Below are positions 44,132-53,169 of a stretch of 54,695 nucleotides of DNA, one piece after another (the stretch's first letter is position 1; each line of letters opens with the position of its first letter). The stretch covers positions 23,418 to 78,112 of the forward strand of contig JAHDEE010000005.1 of NCBI GenBank assembly GCA_020629005.1. The letters are read 5' to 3'. The notes under the pieces are model-generated. The model made no database searches and was not told where the DNA came from. It was given only the letters and a program-made list of their open reading frames with translations. This stretch comes from Chitinophagales bacterium (GTDB lineage Bacteria > Bacteroidota > Bacteroidia > Chitinophagales > UBA2359). Position numbers and translations under genes: made by a program.

Positions 44132-45422
44132 GTCCGAGGTGGAAACAAGACAAGGCAATAAAGGTGGTAGCAGACAGAACAAATCCTACCAGAAAAATCA
44201 GCAAAGAGGTTCTGATCATTTTGGATTTGCGATTTAGCACCTGACCCAGGTAGTAGATGTCTCGTATCATGGTCGTATAGAGATATTCTCCGTCATTAAG
44301 CATTTCCATTATTCCCCACTGATAGTCACGAAAACTCATATTGTGAAAGTTTCCATAATAAAGCAGGTTGCCTTCCTTATTTCTAATTTGTTCTTCGGTG
44401 AACTCACCCTGATATTGGTTAGGGATAATGGAAATGATTGCGAAAAGTATCGATATCGTACAAGAAATCAGCAGAATCAGTATGGGAAAATTTTGAATGG
44501 CAATTGGACTATCTTGACCCATAATTCTTCCAAGAATCAGGGAAAGGATTACGGCATTTACTGATATCATGATGTTCGCTTTTCGATCCACCATGGTGTT
44601 GAGGGTATAGTGATTTCTCGAAGTCGTACGAAACATTGTCTGGATGCCCTTGTCATCTCTGCCCTTCACCGATAAGAGCTTCTTTTGCAGGCTCTTCAGT
44701 TCCCCTTCTTGTATGCTTAACTCTTTTTTGAGGCTATCCTGTTTATTCTTTGCTATTTGTTTCTTTTGCTTTTCCAGCTTCTCGATAAGCGCAAGCTTCT
44801 TTGGTCCGTATTTTTCGTTCGCATAATTCGTGTAGAATTTGTGCGACTTTAAGTAGCCTCCTGCTTGTGTGAGCCAATCTTCTCTGGAGAATCCTTCATC
44901 ACTTAATAAGAGCAGCTGTTGATAGAGTTTTTTTACCTGCGCAGATCCACGTTTACGCGCTAGCTGAGACCCAATTGCATCGGTAAGTACTTTGTTGGCA
45001 TAACTTTTCTGTTCAGCACCTATTCCTGAGTGACTCAGTATTGCGACCACATTTTGGGTTCCTATATATCCTTCGTTACTAAGGAACTTCTCTGCGTGGT
45101 GAATCGATCTCTGTTTTACGAGGTCAAAGAGTTCTGGTCTGGAGTCGAACTCCATCTGCTCTGCATTATCGAAACCGGTATGTACAAACCAAGCGGCAAT
45201 CGTGATATGCTCCCGCAAGGTTTCATCCACACTTTCGGCTTCGCATATTTCGCCTACAGCTTGCACTACTCCTCTGATGTGCTCCAAATCGTGGTAGACA
45301 ATTCTATCTGAAAAATCATTTGCCACAATGTTGGTTACAAAGACTTCTACATGTTCGAGGATCTCATTTTTTGCGGGTCTGACATTCGGGGTTGTATTCT
45401 CCATATGCTTCAAGGTATTCAT
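44127..45422 (-). CDS. HD-domain / PycTM (Pycsar effector-family) membrane protein with altered HD dyad
   Basis: The protein has 431 residues. Residues about 20-190 follow the HD phosphohydrolase layout, with His44 and His48 in Y-H-D-L-E-H, but the position of the catalytic His-Asp (A-A-W-F-H-D-T-G-F in relatives) reads Val80-His81. A coiled coil (about 205-255) leads into the PycTM-type domain (R-N-H-Y-T-L-N-T-M-V-D-R-K-A-N-I-M) and three membrane helices near 285-303, 309-335 and 405-425. PycTM proteins act as membrane-disrupting effectors in Pycsar anti-phage defence, but HD-PycTM fusions also occur alone. There is no nucleotide cyclase beside it. The stop codon lies in a repeat end. Confidence 0.87.
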   Translation of the reverse strand: MNTLKHMENTTPNVRPAKNEILEHVEVFVTNIVANDFSDRIVYHDLEHIRGVVQAVGEICEAESVDETLREHITIAAWFVHTGFDNAEQMEFDSRPELFDLVKQRSIHHAEKFLSNEGYIGTQNVVAILSHSGIGAEQKSYANKVLTDAIGSQLARKRGSAQVKKLYQQLLLLSDEGFSREDWLTQAGGYLKSHKFYTNYANEKYGPKKLALIEKLEKQKKQIAKNKQDSLKKELSIQEGELKSLQKKLLSVKGRDDKGIQTMFRTTSRNHYTLNTMVDRKANIMISVNAVILSLILGRIMGQDSPIAIQNFPILILLISCTISILFAIISIIPNQYQGEFTEEQIRNKEGNLLYYGNFHNMSFRDYQWGIMEMLNDGEYLYTTMIRDIYYLGQVLNRKSKMIRTSLLIFLVGFVLSATTFIALSCFHLGH

Positions 45423-45597
45423 GTTTTACAACAAGCGTTCACCACAAAAGGTACAGCAGCCATAGATTGAGCGTGCAATCTTCCAGATATGCTCGCTGCA
45501 GCGCAAAGAGGATAGGCACCTTTGCTAAAATAGTGAATTTGTATTCTCTGGACAATTGAGGAGAGGGTAAGGGCATGGTAGCGCGACAAAGGCAGTG

Positions 45598-45780
45598 GCA
45601 AAATAGCCCTGGGCGCAGCGGTAATGAGTGCAGTGGATGCCGTGGCGAACAATGGCCCAGGGAGGCTCGACGATAGGAGAGACTGCCTGGGCCAATTTGT
45701 GAGCAGGCAGACACTGTGCGAATTTTAGCGGAGCACAGGACTGAAGTTGGCGCGAAGGATTGTCTTTTTGCTCCTTAAAA
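45598..45780 (+). repeat. Structured intergenic repeat, family 1, copy C
   Basis: It starts AAAATAGCCCTGGGCG and ends GCGGAGCACAGGA ... TTTGCTCCTTAAAA. The outer helix here is CCTG (45608-45611) with CAGG (45736-45739), a T-A for C-G exchange relative to copies A and B. It lies in the long gap between the HD-PycTM gene and a TPR gene. The stretch between 45423 and 45597 shows nothing recognisable. Confidence 0.7.
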
Positions 45781-45823
45781 TCAACTGTTACCTCAGAGCA
45801 AGGGTCTGCAAGAAAATCAGGTA

Positions 45824-45946
45824 CAAAAAAATGGGTGGATTAATCCACCCATTCAGCAGTTATAAACGAATTTGGGAACAACTCACACTACTTGAGTTAT
45901 CGTTTGTGCTACTAATGTAATTGCCTATTCAGGCCATACAAAACGT
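45824..45946 (-). ncRNA. Candidate small RNA with own promoter and terminator
   Basis: The minus strand carries TTG-N18-TAACTTTTG (-7 box at 45962-45954) and a terminator about 120 nt downstream, so a transcript of about 115-125 nt is expected. Predicted helices, in plus-strand coordinates, are a GCCT/AGGC hairpin near the 5' end and a long arm pairing 45909-45913 with 45855-45859 and 45899-45904 with 45864-45869. The long arm encloses an AACTCA/TGAGTT hairpin. No ORF of note is present. A 6S-like or regulatory role is possible, but no family can be assigned by eye. Confidence 0.55.
45825..45853 (-). terminator. Intrinsic terminator of the candidate small RNA
   Basis: A perfect 24-nt palindrome (45830-45853, stem TGGGTGGA/TCCACCCA with TTAA loop) is followed on the minus strand by seven T residues (45831-45825). 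No protein gene lies upstream on this strand within 1 kb, so it must end a non-coding transcript. Confidence 0.75.
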
Positions 45947-46215
45947 AAGGTCACAAAAGTTATCGTTCTGGATTCGTGTTCAAGAGCCGTTTTCATGCAA
46001 AAAGCGAACATAGTTGTTATACTCAGATGTTCAATTGAGTGATTTTGAAATGACTGCCGGATTCAATAAAAATTTGTGCCAGTTTGCTATAAAGATTAGG
46101 TTAATGCCGAAAAACTAATTTTATGTAAATTTAATTGCGCATTTTGGCCTTTGTTAAGCGCTCCTTTTCAGCGGTGAAAAGTTACTATACGGCCAGCATT
46201 TAGTCTCAATACAAC

Positions 46216-46746
46216 ATGAGTCAATTGTTAAGTACAGAGGAGTATATGCGAGAGTCATTTAGGAGCTTGTTAGTGGATGGTATAACTAATTATGACATGT
46301 TCATTTCTGATCTCAAAGACCTGGTGGAAAAGCAGGATTCATCTCATGGATGCAACAATCTGGCACTTGCCTATTTGCATACAGGACAAAAAGATTTGGC
46401 AATGAGTTATTTCTCAAAAGCTATAGAACTTGATGCCACAAATGATATTGCCTTGCATAACCGGGCTGATGCCTATTTGACTTCGGATCAAACAGATTTG
46501 GCGCTTGCCGATTACAACGATGCAGTGGCTGCCGCTCCGCACGATGCTACCAGAATCCGAGCAAGAGCGTACTTTCATAAGCATCAAGCGAACTATGAGC
46601 AAGCTATTGCGGATTTTGAGGTAGCTGACCGTTTACAGCCTGGTTTTCCTGGTTGTGGAAATGAGGTCAATGCCATCCGGGAAATAATGGACAAGCCGAT
46701 TAGATCTTATATTAAGAAGTTTATTCAGGATCGGCTTGCCAAATAA
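46216..46746 (+). CDS. Small TPR protein
   Basis: The protein has 176 residues. Three to four tetratricopeptide units run from about residue 45 to 150 (N-N-L-A-L-A-Y-L-H-T-G-Q-K-D-L-A-M-S-Y-F and related), with no signal peptide, so it is a cytoplasmic protein-interaction scaffold. It converges on the E1 dehydrogenase gene with 8 bp between stops. The partner is unknown. The 360-bp region upstream holds the candidate small RNA on the other strand. Confidence 0.85.
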   Translation: MSQLLSTEEYMRESFRSLLVDGITNYDMFISDLKDLVEKQDSSHGCNNLALAYLHTGQKDLAMSYFSKAIELDATNDIALHNRADAYLTSDQTDLALADYNDAVAAAPHDATRIRARAYFHKHQANYEQAIADFEVADRLQPGFPGCGNEVNAIREIMDKPIRSYIKKFIQDRLAK

Positions 46747-46754
46747 AGGACTGC

Positions 46755-49169
46755 TTAGAAGATTGCCGGGAATTTCTCTGGTTCTGCTTCGTTCAAAAGT
46801 TGATAAGCGGCTTTAAAGACATCCATTGCATTTGGCTTGCAGATGTAATCGCCATCCGAACCATAGGCAGGACGATTTTCCAGCGCGGTCACTGTTCTTG
46901 GTCTTGAATCCAGAAAGCGATATCCGTTTTGCACCTCCAGAACTTGCTGCATCATATAGGAGCTAGCGCCGCCCGGAACATCTTCGTCCAGAAATACTAC
47001 ACGGTTGGTTTTTTTCAGCGAATCGAGGATTTTGTGATGTAGGTCGAAAGGGATAAGACTTTGAACGTCTATGACTTCCGCGTTGACACCAGCTCTAGCA
47101 AGCTTTACTTCTGCTTCCATCGCGATACGTACACAAGATCCGTAGGTAACGATAGTGATGTCTGTACCTTCCGACAAGACTTCCGGGACGCCAAGAGGCA
47201 GTTTGAATTCGGCAATGTTTGCGGGCATCTTTTCTTTGATTCGATAGCCGTTGAGGCATTCTACTATGACTGCGGGATCATCGGATTCGAGCAGGGTGTT
47301 ATAGAATCCGGCAGCTTGTGTCATATTCCGTGGGACGAGAAAATGCATGCCTCTAATGGAATGCAAGATCATGCCCATTGGTGAACCGCTGTGCCAGATT
47401 CCCTCTAATCGGTGCCCTCTCGTTCTGACAATTGCCGGAATGACCATCTTTCCAACTGTTCTCCAGTGTGTGGTTGCGATATCATCGGACATCACCTGCA
47501 GTCCCCATAGGAAATAGTCTACGTACTGTATTTCTGCAATTGGTCGAAGCCCACGCATCGCCATTCCTAGTGCTTGTCCAATTATGGTTGCTTCCCTAAT
47601 TCCTGTATCGAAGACTCTTAGTTCCGAGTGTTTTTGTTGGAGACCTGCAAGTCCTTGATTTACGTCTCCTATTTTACCTACGTCTTCGCCGAAGGCGGAG
47701 ACCCTTGCGTCCCTGCTTATCATAGCGTCAAAGCATGCATTGAGGATTTCGGAGCCATTCACCATTTTTGAATCGCTGGAATAAGTAACAGGAACGGGCG
47801 GAACCTTTAAGGCAGACCTTGGTCCTTCATTGTAAAGATGTGTGGAATACAATTCTGTGGAGGTTTCCATTTGTTGCTTATACCACTGCCTCAGTGCCAA
47901 TACAGAAGAATTTTGCTCCAATGATCGCAGTTCGATAAGGGCGTCCGCAACAGACTTGAATATGTCGCGCATCAATGGATCAAGGGTCTTTTGGAGTGAG
48001 TCCTTTATCTCCTGTATGTTATAAGTTGGCCCTGCATCTTTTATGACCGAATCATATAGGGCTAAAACCTCGTTAAGAACTTTTTTGATTGGTTGATTGA
48101 AATCTTGCCAGGCTGCTCTCGACTCGGCCTTTACAAAGGCGGCGGCTTCTTTTTCGATTTGCAAGAGGGTTTGCTCTTCAACTTCATGATCGAGCAAGAG
48201 TTGTCTGAAGCGGAGGTTACAGTCAAAATCTCTTTCCCATTGCAATCGTTCTTTGTCTTTGTAGCGCTCGTGGCTGCCGGATGTTGAGTGCCCTAATTGC
48301 TGCGTGCAATTTTCAACATGTACCAAGCAAGGAATATGCTCTGTTCTAGCCAGTCTTGTTGCCTCTTGGTATGTGCGCAGTAGGGCATCATAATCGAAGG
48401 CATCCACCTTGTAGATTTTGACACCGTTTTGAGTTTCAGTCATTTCAAGCCCTGCAATAGCATCTGAAATGCTCTCTTTGGTGGTTTGGTAGCGCTTGGG
48501 CACTGAGATACCATAGCCATCATCCCAAACTGAGACGACGACAGGGATCTGGAGTACTCCCATTGCATTCATCGCCTCCCAAAAGAGCCCTTCCGAGGTG
48601 GCTGCATCACCAATGTTAGCAAAAACGATCTCGTTTCCCTTATTGGAAAAGTTTTTCAGGTGATGAAGATCCTTGTTATTGCGGAATTGTTTAGAGGCGA
48701 ATCCCAGGCCAATAGCTCTGGCCATTTGAGAGGAAGTACAGGATACATCGGGAGCAGTATTTTTATTTTGCATCAAGTTTCTCCATTCACCAAGTTTTGG
48801 ATCGTAGGAGTCATTAGAGAAATGGGCATTCATCTGTCTGCCTGCCGAGTGTGGCTCCCGAATATGGTCCGGATCACCATATAGCTGTGCGAATAGGTTT
48901 CTAGGTTGCACTTGCCCTATTGCGAGCATGATCGTTTGGTCTCGGTAGTACCCGGTACGAAAATCACCGTTCTGGAAGAATTTGCTGAGTACAATTTGTG
49001 GTAGTTCTTTGCCATCTCCGAGTATACCAAACTTGGCTTTACCTGTAAGTACTAGCTTGCGCGAAAGTATACTGATTTCTCTGCTTATTAGGGCGAGTTT
49101 GTAGTCCGCCAGCAATTCTTCTACTTCATGTTTAAACAATGCAACAGTTTTTTCGCTTCGTCTACTCAT
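46755..49169 (-). CDS. Fused alpha-beta E1 component of a branched-chain 2-oxoacid-type dehydrogenase
   Basis: The protein has 804 residues from the ATG at 49169, where homologues start; an upstream Met would add 18 unlike residues. The N-terminal half is E1-alpha, with the thiamine-diphosphate motif G-D-A-A-T-S-E-G ... W-D-D-G-Y-G-I-S-V-P and the S-x-S-x-x-x-H phosphorylation-loop-like region. The C-terminal half, from about residue 460, is E1-beta (F-G-E-D-V-G, D-T-G-I-R-E-A, Y-V-D-Y-F, G-S-P). It decarboxylates 2-oxoisovalerate-type acids and reduces the lipoyl group of E2. E2 and E3 are not nearby. The single-chain form is common in Bacteroidota and supplies branched-chain acyl-CoA for iso-fatty acids. 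Confidence 0.94.
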   Translation of the reverse strand: MSRRSEKTVALFKHEVEELLADYKLALISREISILSRKLVLTGKAKFGILGDGKELPQIVLSKFFQNGDFRTGYYRDQTIMLAIGQVQPRNLFAQLYGDPDHIREPHSAGRQMNAHFSNDSYDPKLGEWRNLMQNKNTAPDVSCTSSQMARAIGLGFASKQFRNNKDLHHLKNFSNKGNEIVFANIGDAATSEGLFWEAMNAMGVLQIPVVVSVWDDGYGISVPKRYQTTKESISDAIAGLEMTETQNGVKIYKVDAFDYDALLRTYQEATRLARTEHIPCLVHVENCTQQLGHSTSGSHERYKDKERLQWERDFDCNLRFRQLLLDHEVEEQTLLQIEKEAAAFVKAESRAAWQDFNQPIKKVLNEVLALYDSVIKDAGPTYNIQEIKDSLQKTLDPLMRDIFKSVADALIELRSLEQNSSVLALRQWYKQQMETSTELYSTHLYNEGPRSALKVPPVPVTYSSDSKMVNGSEILNACFDAMISRDARVSAFGEDVGKIGDVNQGLAGLQQKHSELRVFDTGIREATIIGQALGMAMRGLRPIAEIQYVDYFLWGLQVMSDDIATTHWRTVGKMVIPAIVRTRGHRLEGIWHSGSPMGMILHSIRGMHFLVPRNMTQAAGFYNTLLESDDPAVIVECLNGYRIKEKMPANIAEFKLPLGVPEVLSEGTDITIVTYGSCVRIAMEAEVKLARAGVNAEVIDVQSLIPFDLHHKILDSLKKTNRVVFLDEDVPGGASSYMMQQVLEVQNGYRFLDSRPRTVTALENRPAYGSDGDYICKPNAMDVFKAAYQLLNEAEPEKFPAIF

Positions 49170-49472
49170 ACAGGGTGTTTTCTTTTCGAGTTTCCTGATG
49201 CGGGATAGAACCAGGAGTGGCAAAGGGGATTTTGGGGTTCAACACAGCTTCAAATCAGATCGAAAGATATATTGATGAAATGTTCTTGCCACAAGTGACT
49301 GAGAATTAGTGATAAAGTCTCGGTTTAGCCCGGTTTTTACGGGCCACTAAATGACTTATTGCGGCACAAAAGTAAGCAAAATTTCTGTGATTGTCAGTTC
49401 GAACTATGGCCTGGTCAGTGCAAATTCTAAACCAGACTCTTGAGCACTGGTACTAAGCTATAGGGAAAAAAA

Positions 49473-49502
49473 GGCGCAAATCACCCTATTGCGATTTGCG
49501 CC
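49473..49502 (-). terminator. Intrinsic terminator downstream of the DUF1573 gene
   Basis: GGCGCAAATC and GATTTGCGCC form a perfect 10-bp stem around a 10-nt loop. On the minus strand it is followed by a run of T. It is 46 bp past the DUF1573 stop codon. The rest of the 49170-49547 gap shows nothing further. Confidence 0.82.
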
Positions 49503-49547
49503 TTCTTCCTCTGAAGTTGTAACAGAGATAGAAACCAGAATTGTTGC

Positions 49548-50057
49548 CTACTCGTTAACGATTGACTTTGTTTTCTCTGGTCCCTCTTCCATGCTGAAAG
49601 GACTAGTTACTTTTCCCTTGATGAAAAGTCGCTTTGTAGGCTTATAGGCATTCGAGGTAATCGTGATTGATTTGTTGAATGGACCAGGACGCCCTTTGCT
49701 GTTGTATACAGCTGTGATCGCACTAGTCTCTCCAGGCATAATAGGCTCTTTTGGCCATTCAGGAGTTGTACAGCCACAAGATGCCTTAACATTGCTAATG
49801 ATCAACGGCTCTTTGCCATTGTTGGTAAAAGTAAATTCGTGCGTATATTTTTCGCCTTCCGGTACCTCTCCAAAGTCATGAGACTCACTTGGGAAAGCCA
49901 TCACCGGCTTGGTGGTTTCTATCACATTGTTGTTCTCATCAACGATAAATGCAGGAGCAGTAGACGAAGGCTGCATCGCTTTGTCCGTCACATTTTCCTG
50001 GGCAGAAGCAAAACTGAAAACCAGCATTGCGATAAGCAGCGTGAAAAAATGTTTCAT
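49548..50057 (-). CDS. DUF1573-domain secreted protein
   Basis: The protein has 169 residues. The signal peptide ends F-A-S-A-Q. The DUF1573 Ig-like domain (about 50-155) shows H-D-F-G-E-V-P-E-G-E-K, F-T-F-T-N-N-G-K-E-P-L, the S-C-G-C-T-T-P motif and P-G-P-F-N-K-S-I-T-I-T-S-N-A. It is typical of small periplasmic or outer-membrane-associated proteins abundant in Bacteroidota. The precise role is not established. It is monocistronic, with its own promoter and terminator. Confidence 0.93.
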   Translation of the reverse strand: MKHFFTLLIAMLVFSFASAQENVTDKAMQPSSTAPAFIVDENNNVIETTKPVMAFPSESHDFGEVPEGEKYTHEFTFTNNGKEPLIISNVKASCGCTTPEWPKEPIMPGETSAITAVYNSKGRPGPFNKSITITSNAYKPTKRLFIKGKVTSPFSMEEGPEKTKSIVNE

Positions 50058-50094
50058 AAGTTTATATTTTGAGTTGATTCTTTATCCTAAATAG

Positions 50095-50102
50095 CAAAGT
50101 TA
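50095..50102 (-). promoter_or_regulatory. -7 box of the DUF1573 gene
   Basis: TAACTTTG on the minus strand is an exact TAnnTTTG match, 38 bp upstream of the start codon. No TTG is found at the expected -33 distance, so the upstream element is weak or absent. Confidence 0.5.
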
Positions 50103-50335
50103 ACAAATCCCGAGCAGACCTTGTATTATTATTGACGCTCGCATTATCACTAAAAAATATTGTCCCTAATGGCTTAGCTGAGCGGATCTAGTCAATATAT
50201 TTCAGAACATTGCCGCTTCTGCTTCGTAAAATTCCGGGACCAGCATTTGACCAGTTTTGCCTAAAGTAGTTTAACTTGCGGCATTGATTTTTTGTTTGTC
50301 AATAAGACAGCTGAAAACAGTGTAAAGTCACAGAA

Positions 50336-51562
50336 ATGCCCAAGATATCAGAAAAAGGAGCGGCCATGCCCTCCAGCCCAATTCGAAAGTTGGTCCCTTT
50401 TGCAGAATCAGCAAAGAAAAAGGGAACCAGGATTTATCATCTAAACATTGGTCAACCCGACATTGAGACACCGGAGGTGATGCTCCAGGCGGTGAGAGCG
50501 TATGCTGAGAAAGTGGTGGCATATTCGCATTCTGCTGGAAAGGAAACGTATAGGGAAAAGATTGTACGCTATTACGAGGGGCTCGGCCTGAAGATCAAAA
50601 CTGATGATATCATTGTGACGGCAGGAGCATCGGAAGCAATTTCCTTCACAATGAATAGCTGCCTCGATGCCGGAGATGAGTTAATTGTTCCTGAGCCATT
50701 TTACGCCAACTATAATGGATTCTCGGTAGCCGCTGGGGTGCAGGTGATTCCCGTTACTTCCCATATTGAAGATGGTTTTGCACTGCCGGCAATCAAGGAT
50801 TTCGAGTTGTTGATCAACGAGCGTACCAAAGGTATCATGATTTGCAATCCCAGCAATCCGACGGGCTATGTTTATTCCAGGCAGGAGTTGCAAACACTTA
50901 GAGAGATCGTTCTCAAGCATGACCTATTTCTATTTGTTGATGAAGTGTATCGCGAATTCTGCTACGATGGTCGTGAGCATGTCAGCGTTTTGTCTTTATC
51001 TGATCTGGAGCAGCATGTTGTGGTTTTTGATTCTATATCTAAGCGGTACAGTGCCTGTGGAGCAAGAATCGGCTATATGATCAGTAGAAATGCAGAATTG
51101 ATCGAGACTGCGATGAAATTTGCCCAGGCGCGCTTGAGTCCTCCAGGTTTTGGGCAAGTGGCGGCTGAAGCTTGTCTTGAGGTGCCCAAGGAATACCTTC
51201 AAGATGTACTAAGTGAGTATAACGATCGAAGACAAACCCTGGTCGAAGAATTGCGAAAGATTCCGGGAGTGATCTGTCCTGAGCCTGGTGGTGCTTTCTA
51301 TGCATTTGCCCAGCTTCCGGTGGAGGATTCTGAGCATTTCTGCCGCTGGTTACTTGAGGAGTTCAGTTTCGAGGGGGCTACTGTGATGCTCGCTCCTGGT
51401 TCTGGCTTCTATGCCAGTCAGGGATTGGGTAAAAACCAAGTTAGGATAGCCTATGTGCTTAACTCCGAAGACCTTAGGGCGGCCATGAGATGTCTTAAGC
51501 AGGCGCTTGAGGTGTATGCCAGTAGTGTTGAGGAAAAGGGAATCGAAAAAACAAGCGGCTGA
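50336..51562 (+). CDS. Class I/II pyridoxal-phosphate aminotransferase
   Basis: The protein has 408 residues. Fold-type I signatures are present: the N-terminal G-Q-P-D-I-E-T-P, the V-T-A-G-A-S-E-A-I phosphate-binding loop, N-P-S-N-P-T-G-Y, D-E-V-Y-R-E, and S-K-R-Y-S-A-C-G-A-R with the cofactor lysine at residue 236. The C-terminal arginine in V-R-I-A-Y-V binds substrate carboxylate. It belongs to the aspartate/aromatic aminotransferase group; the exact amino donor cannot be read. Repeat copy D follows 28 bp after the stop. Confidence 0.93.
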   Translation: MPKISEKGAAMPSSPIRKLVPFAESAKKKGTRIYHLNIGQPDIETPEVMLQAVRAYAEKVVAYSHSAGKETYREKIVRYYEGLGLKIKTDDIIVTAGASEAISFTMNSCLDAGDELIVPEPFYANYNGFSVAAGVQVIPVTSHIEDGFALPAIKDFELLINERTKGIMICNPSNPTGYVYSRQELQTLREIVLKHDLFLFVDEVYREFCYDGREHVSVLSLSDLEQHVVVFDSISKRYSACGARIGYMISRNAELIETAMKFAQARLSPPGFGQVAAEACLEVPKEYLQDVLSEYNDRRQTLVEELRKIPGVICPEPGGAFYAFAQLPVEDSEHFCRWLLEEFSFEGATVMLAPGSGFYASQGLGKNQVRIAYVLNSEDLRAAMRCLKQALEVYASSVEEKGIEKTSG

Positions 51563-51589
51563 AAAATAGCTTCCGCGTGGTCGGGGAAT

Positions 51590-51770
51590 TAAAAAATAGC
51601 CCTGATTGAAGTGGAAATGAGGGTGCCCTGCGCTGACTGGATGCGCCTGCCGGCAGGGCTCCCTTAAGGAGACCTGCCGGCAGGATGCAGGCAGCAGCAA
51701 AGGGTGCCTGAATTGTAGCGGAAAGCAGGTAGAACAGAACGCGTACAAATTTGTGTCGCTCCAAATAAAT
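51590..51770 (+). repeat. Structured intergenic repeat, family 1, copy D
   Basis: It starts AAAATAGCCCTGATTGAAG and ends GTAGCGGAAAGCAGG ... CGCTCCAAATAAATAA. The outer helix is CCTG (51601-51604) with CAGG (51726-51729). The centre carries two copies of the palindrome CCTGCCGGCAGG (51646-51657 and 51673-51684) flanking a CTCCCTTAAGGAG palindrome. It is co-directional with, and just after, the aminotransferase gene. Confidence 0.72.
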
Positions 51771-51799
51771 AATCTGTTTAGGCTTTGAAGTCAACTGAA

Positions 51800-53062
51800 T
51801 TAGAAGCCGATATAGAATCCATTGTTTTCCCTGGCCAGTTTTTTCATGAACTTGACTTTTGGGCTAATGGAGGCGCGGTCTCTGAATTCAGAGCCGACTC
51901 CGATTGTGTTGATGGTTTTGTCTTTGTTTAGACCCTTGATGAAGGCTAGCACATCTTCCACGCTCTCGTCTTTACAATTGCTGCCCTGCACGAGAGTTGG
52001 AAGCCCATCTGAAAGGTACATGATGGTTTCTGCGCTCTTGTAACTTGGGTGATTGAGTACAAATTCCATCGCGTCTCTTGTGGGTGTGCATCCTCGCGCT
52101 TTTAGCTTGTTGATATAGCGATAGATTTCGTATTTGCTGCTTTGGGTCACTTTTGTCAATTTGGTGTAGAAGGCTTTGAAGTTTTCTGTGGCTGAATAGG
52201 GGAACACTACAATGTCAACGTTGTATGAGTTTTCCGGCAAGGTTGCTATGAGCATTTTGAGGCCCGCCTTGACTTCGTCCAGCTTTTGCGGTTCCGGGTT
52301 GTCATCCATACTTCCCGAAATGTCTACTACGAAGACTACATTTTTTCCCATACGGACACCTACGTCAGCGCTTCCTTTCTCGTTAGTTTGTTTTTCCTGT
52401 TTTTCCAGTTCAGCTTTCAGTTCCAGGTTTTCGGCTTCGAGCTGTTGCACCTGGGCCTGGATATCTTCGACATTGACATCAGGAATTTGTGATTGTGCTC
52501 CTTGTAGTTGGGATTTTAGAGCTGATGCTTGTGTTTGTACTTTTTTCTTCTCGTCTTCACATTTAACAATCTTGGCTTTGAGGTCCTCGATCTCCTTTTT
52601 CATTTTCTGGGAGTCTTTGGTAATTTCTTCCAGTTCTTTGACTTTGGATTTGAGCGTTTTGACTTCTTGCGTTAGTTCCTTTCTACGGCCATCGCATTTG
52701 GCCAGTTTCTCCTGAACTTCTTTTATCTCTGCTTCCAACGAGCTAATGACGCTTTCCACTTTCTTGAGTTCAGAGGTGACATTGGCATACTGTTCCTTGA
52801 ATTTTTGGTATTGCTGTTTGTACTCTGAAGACATCTTATCGAAGTCAGCCTGAGGGATAGAGCTTTCCAGATTGCTCATCAAAGATTGTATGCCTTTGAC
52901 GTCCATCTTTAATGACTTGAAAGATTCCAGCTCCTGCAGCTGGGCTTCCACATTTTGGTCCATTTTTGGAACGATGATAAACAGAATAAGGACTGCTCCC
53001 AAAGCTCCTGAAAGGAGATCCAGAAACGATACATTAAACACATTAATCTCCTTTCTTGCCAT
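51800..53062 (-). CDS. Membrane-anchored vWA protein with coiled coil
   Basis: The protein has 420 residues from the ATG at 53062; the long frame upstream has no signal and is rejected. A single helix (about 10-30, F-L-D-L-L-S-G-A-L-G-A-V-L-I-L-F) resembles the N-terminus of MotB/ExbD-type proteins. A coiled coil of about 180 residues follows. The vWA domain (about 240-420) has an intact MIDAS: D-I-S-G-S-M, a Thr in G-C-T-P-T-R-D and S-D-G-L-P-T. It binds a divalent metal and probably a partner protein. It is divergent from a PP2C phosphatase gene, suggesting a phosphorylation-controlled surface or envelope complex. Confidence 0.88.
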   Translation of the reverse strand: MARKEINVFNVSFLDLLSGALGAVLILFIIVPKMDQNVEAQLQELESFKSLKMDVKGIQSLMSNLESSIPQADFDKMSSEYKQQYQKFKEQYANVTSELKKVESVISSLEAEIKEVQEKLAKCDGRRKELTQEVKTLKSKVKELEEITKDSQKMKKEIEDLKAKIVKCEDEKKKVQTQASALKSQLQGAQSQIPDVNVEDIQAQVQQLEAENLELKAELEKQEKQTNEKGSADVGVRMGKNVVFVVDISGSMDDNPEPQKLDEVKAGLKMLIATLPENSYNVDIVVFPYSATENFKAFYTKLTKVTQSSKYEIYRYINKLKARGCTPTRDAMEFVLNHPSYKSAETIMYLSDGLPTLVQGSNCKDESVEDVLAFIKGLNKDKTINTIGVGSEFRDRASISPKVKFMKKLARENNGFYIGF

Positions 53063-53169
53063 GGATGCGTATTTGGTGGGACTCTGCCCGGTAAAGATTC
53101 TAATCGAGCGTAAGTCTGGCTGGAAAATTGCTTGATGGAAGTGGTGCCAGCGGGCACCAAAAAGCATTC

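Noticed and set aside
44028-44237. 69-codon plus-strand frame
   Set aside because: It lies in the family 2 repeat and antisense to the end of the HD-PycTM gene.
44127-45422. Complete Pycsar defence operon
   Set aside because: No uridylate or cytidylate cyclase gene lies beside the PycTM protein, so a full two-gene system is not supported here.
45419-45714. Two minus-strand frames of 77 and 91 codons
   Set aside because: They read antisense through repeat copy C and its flank, with atypical composition.
51350-51794. Minus-strand frames of 132 and 99 codons
   Set aside because: They lie antisense to the aminotransferase end and repeat copy D; Pro/Leu/Ser/Arg-rich composition typical of shadow frames.
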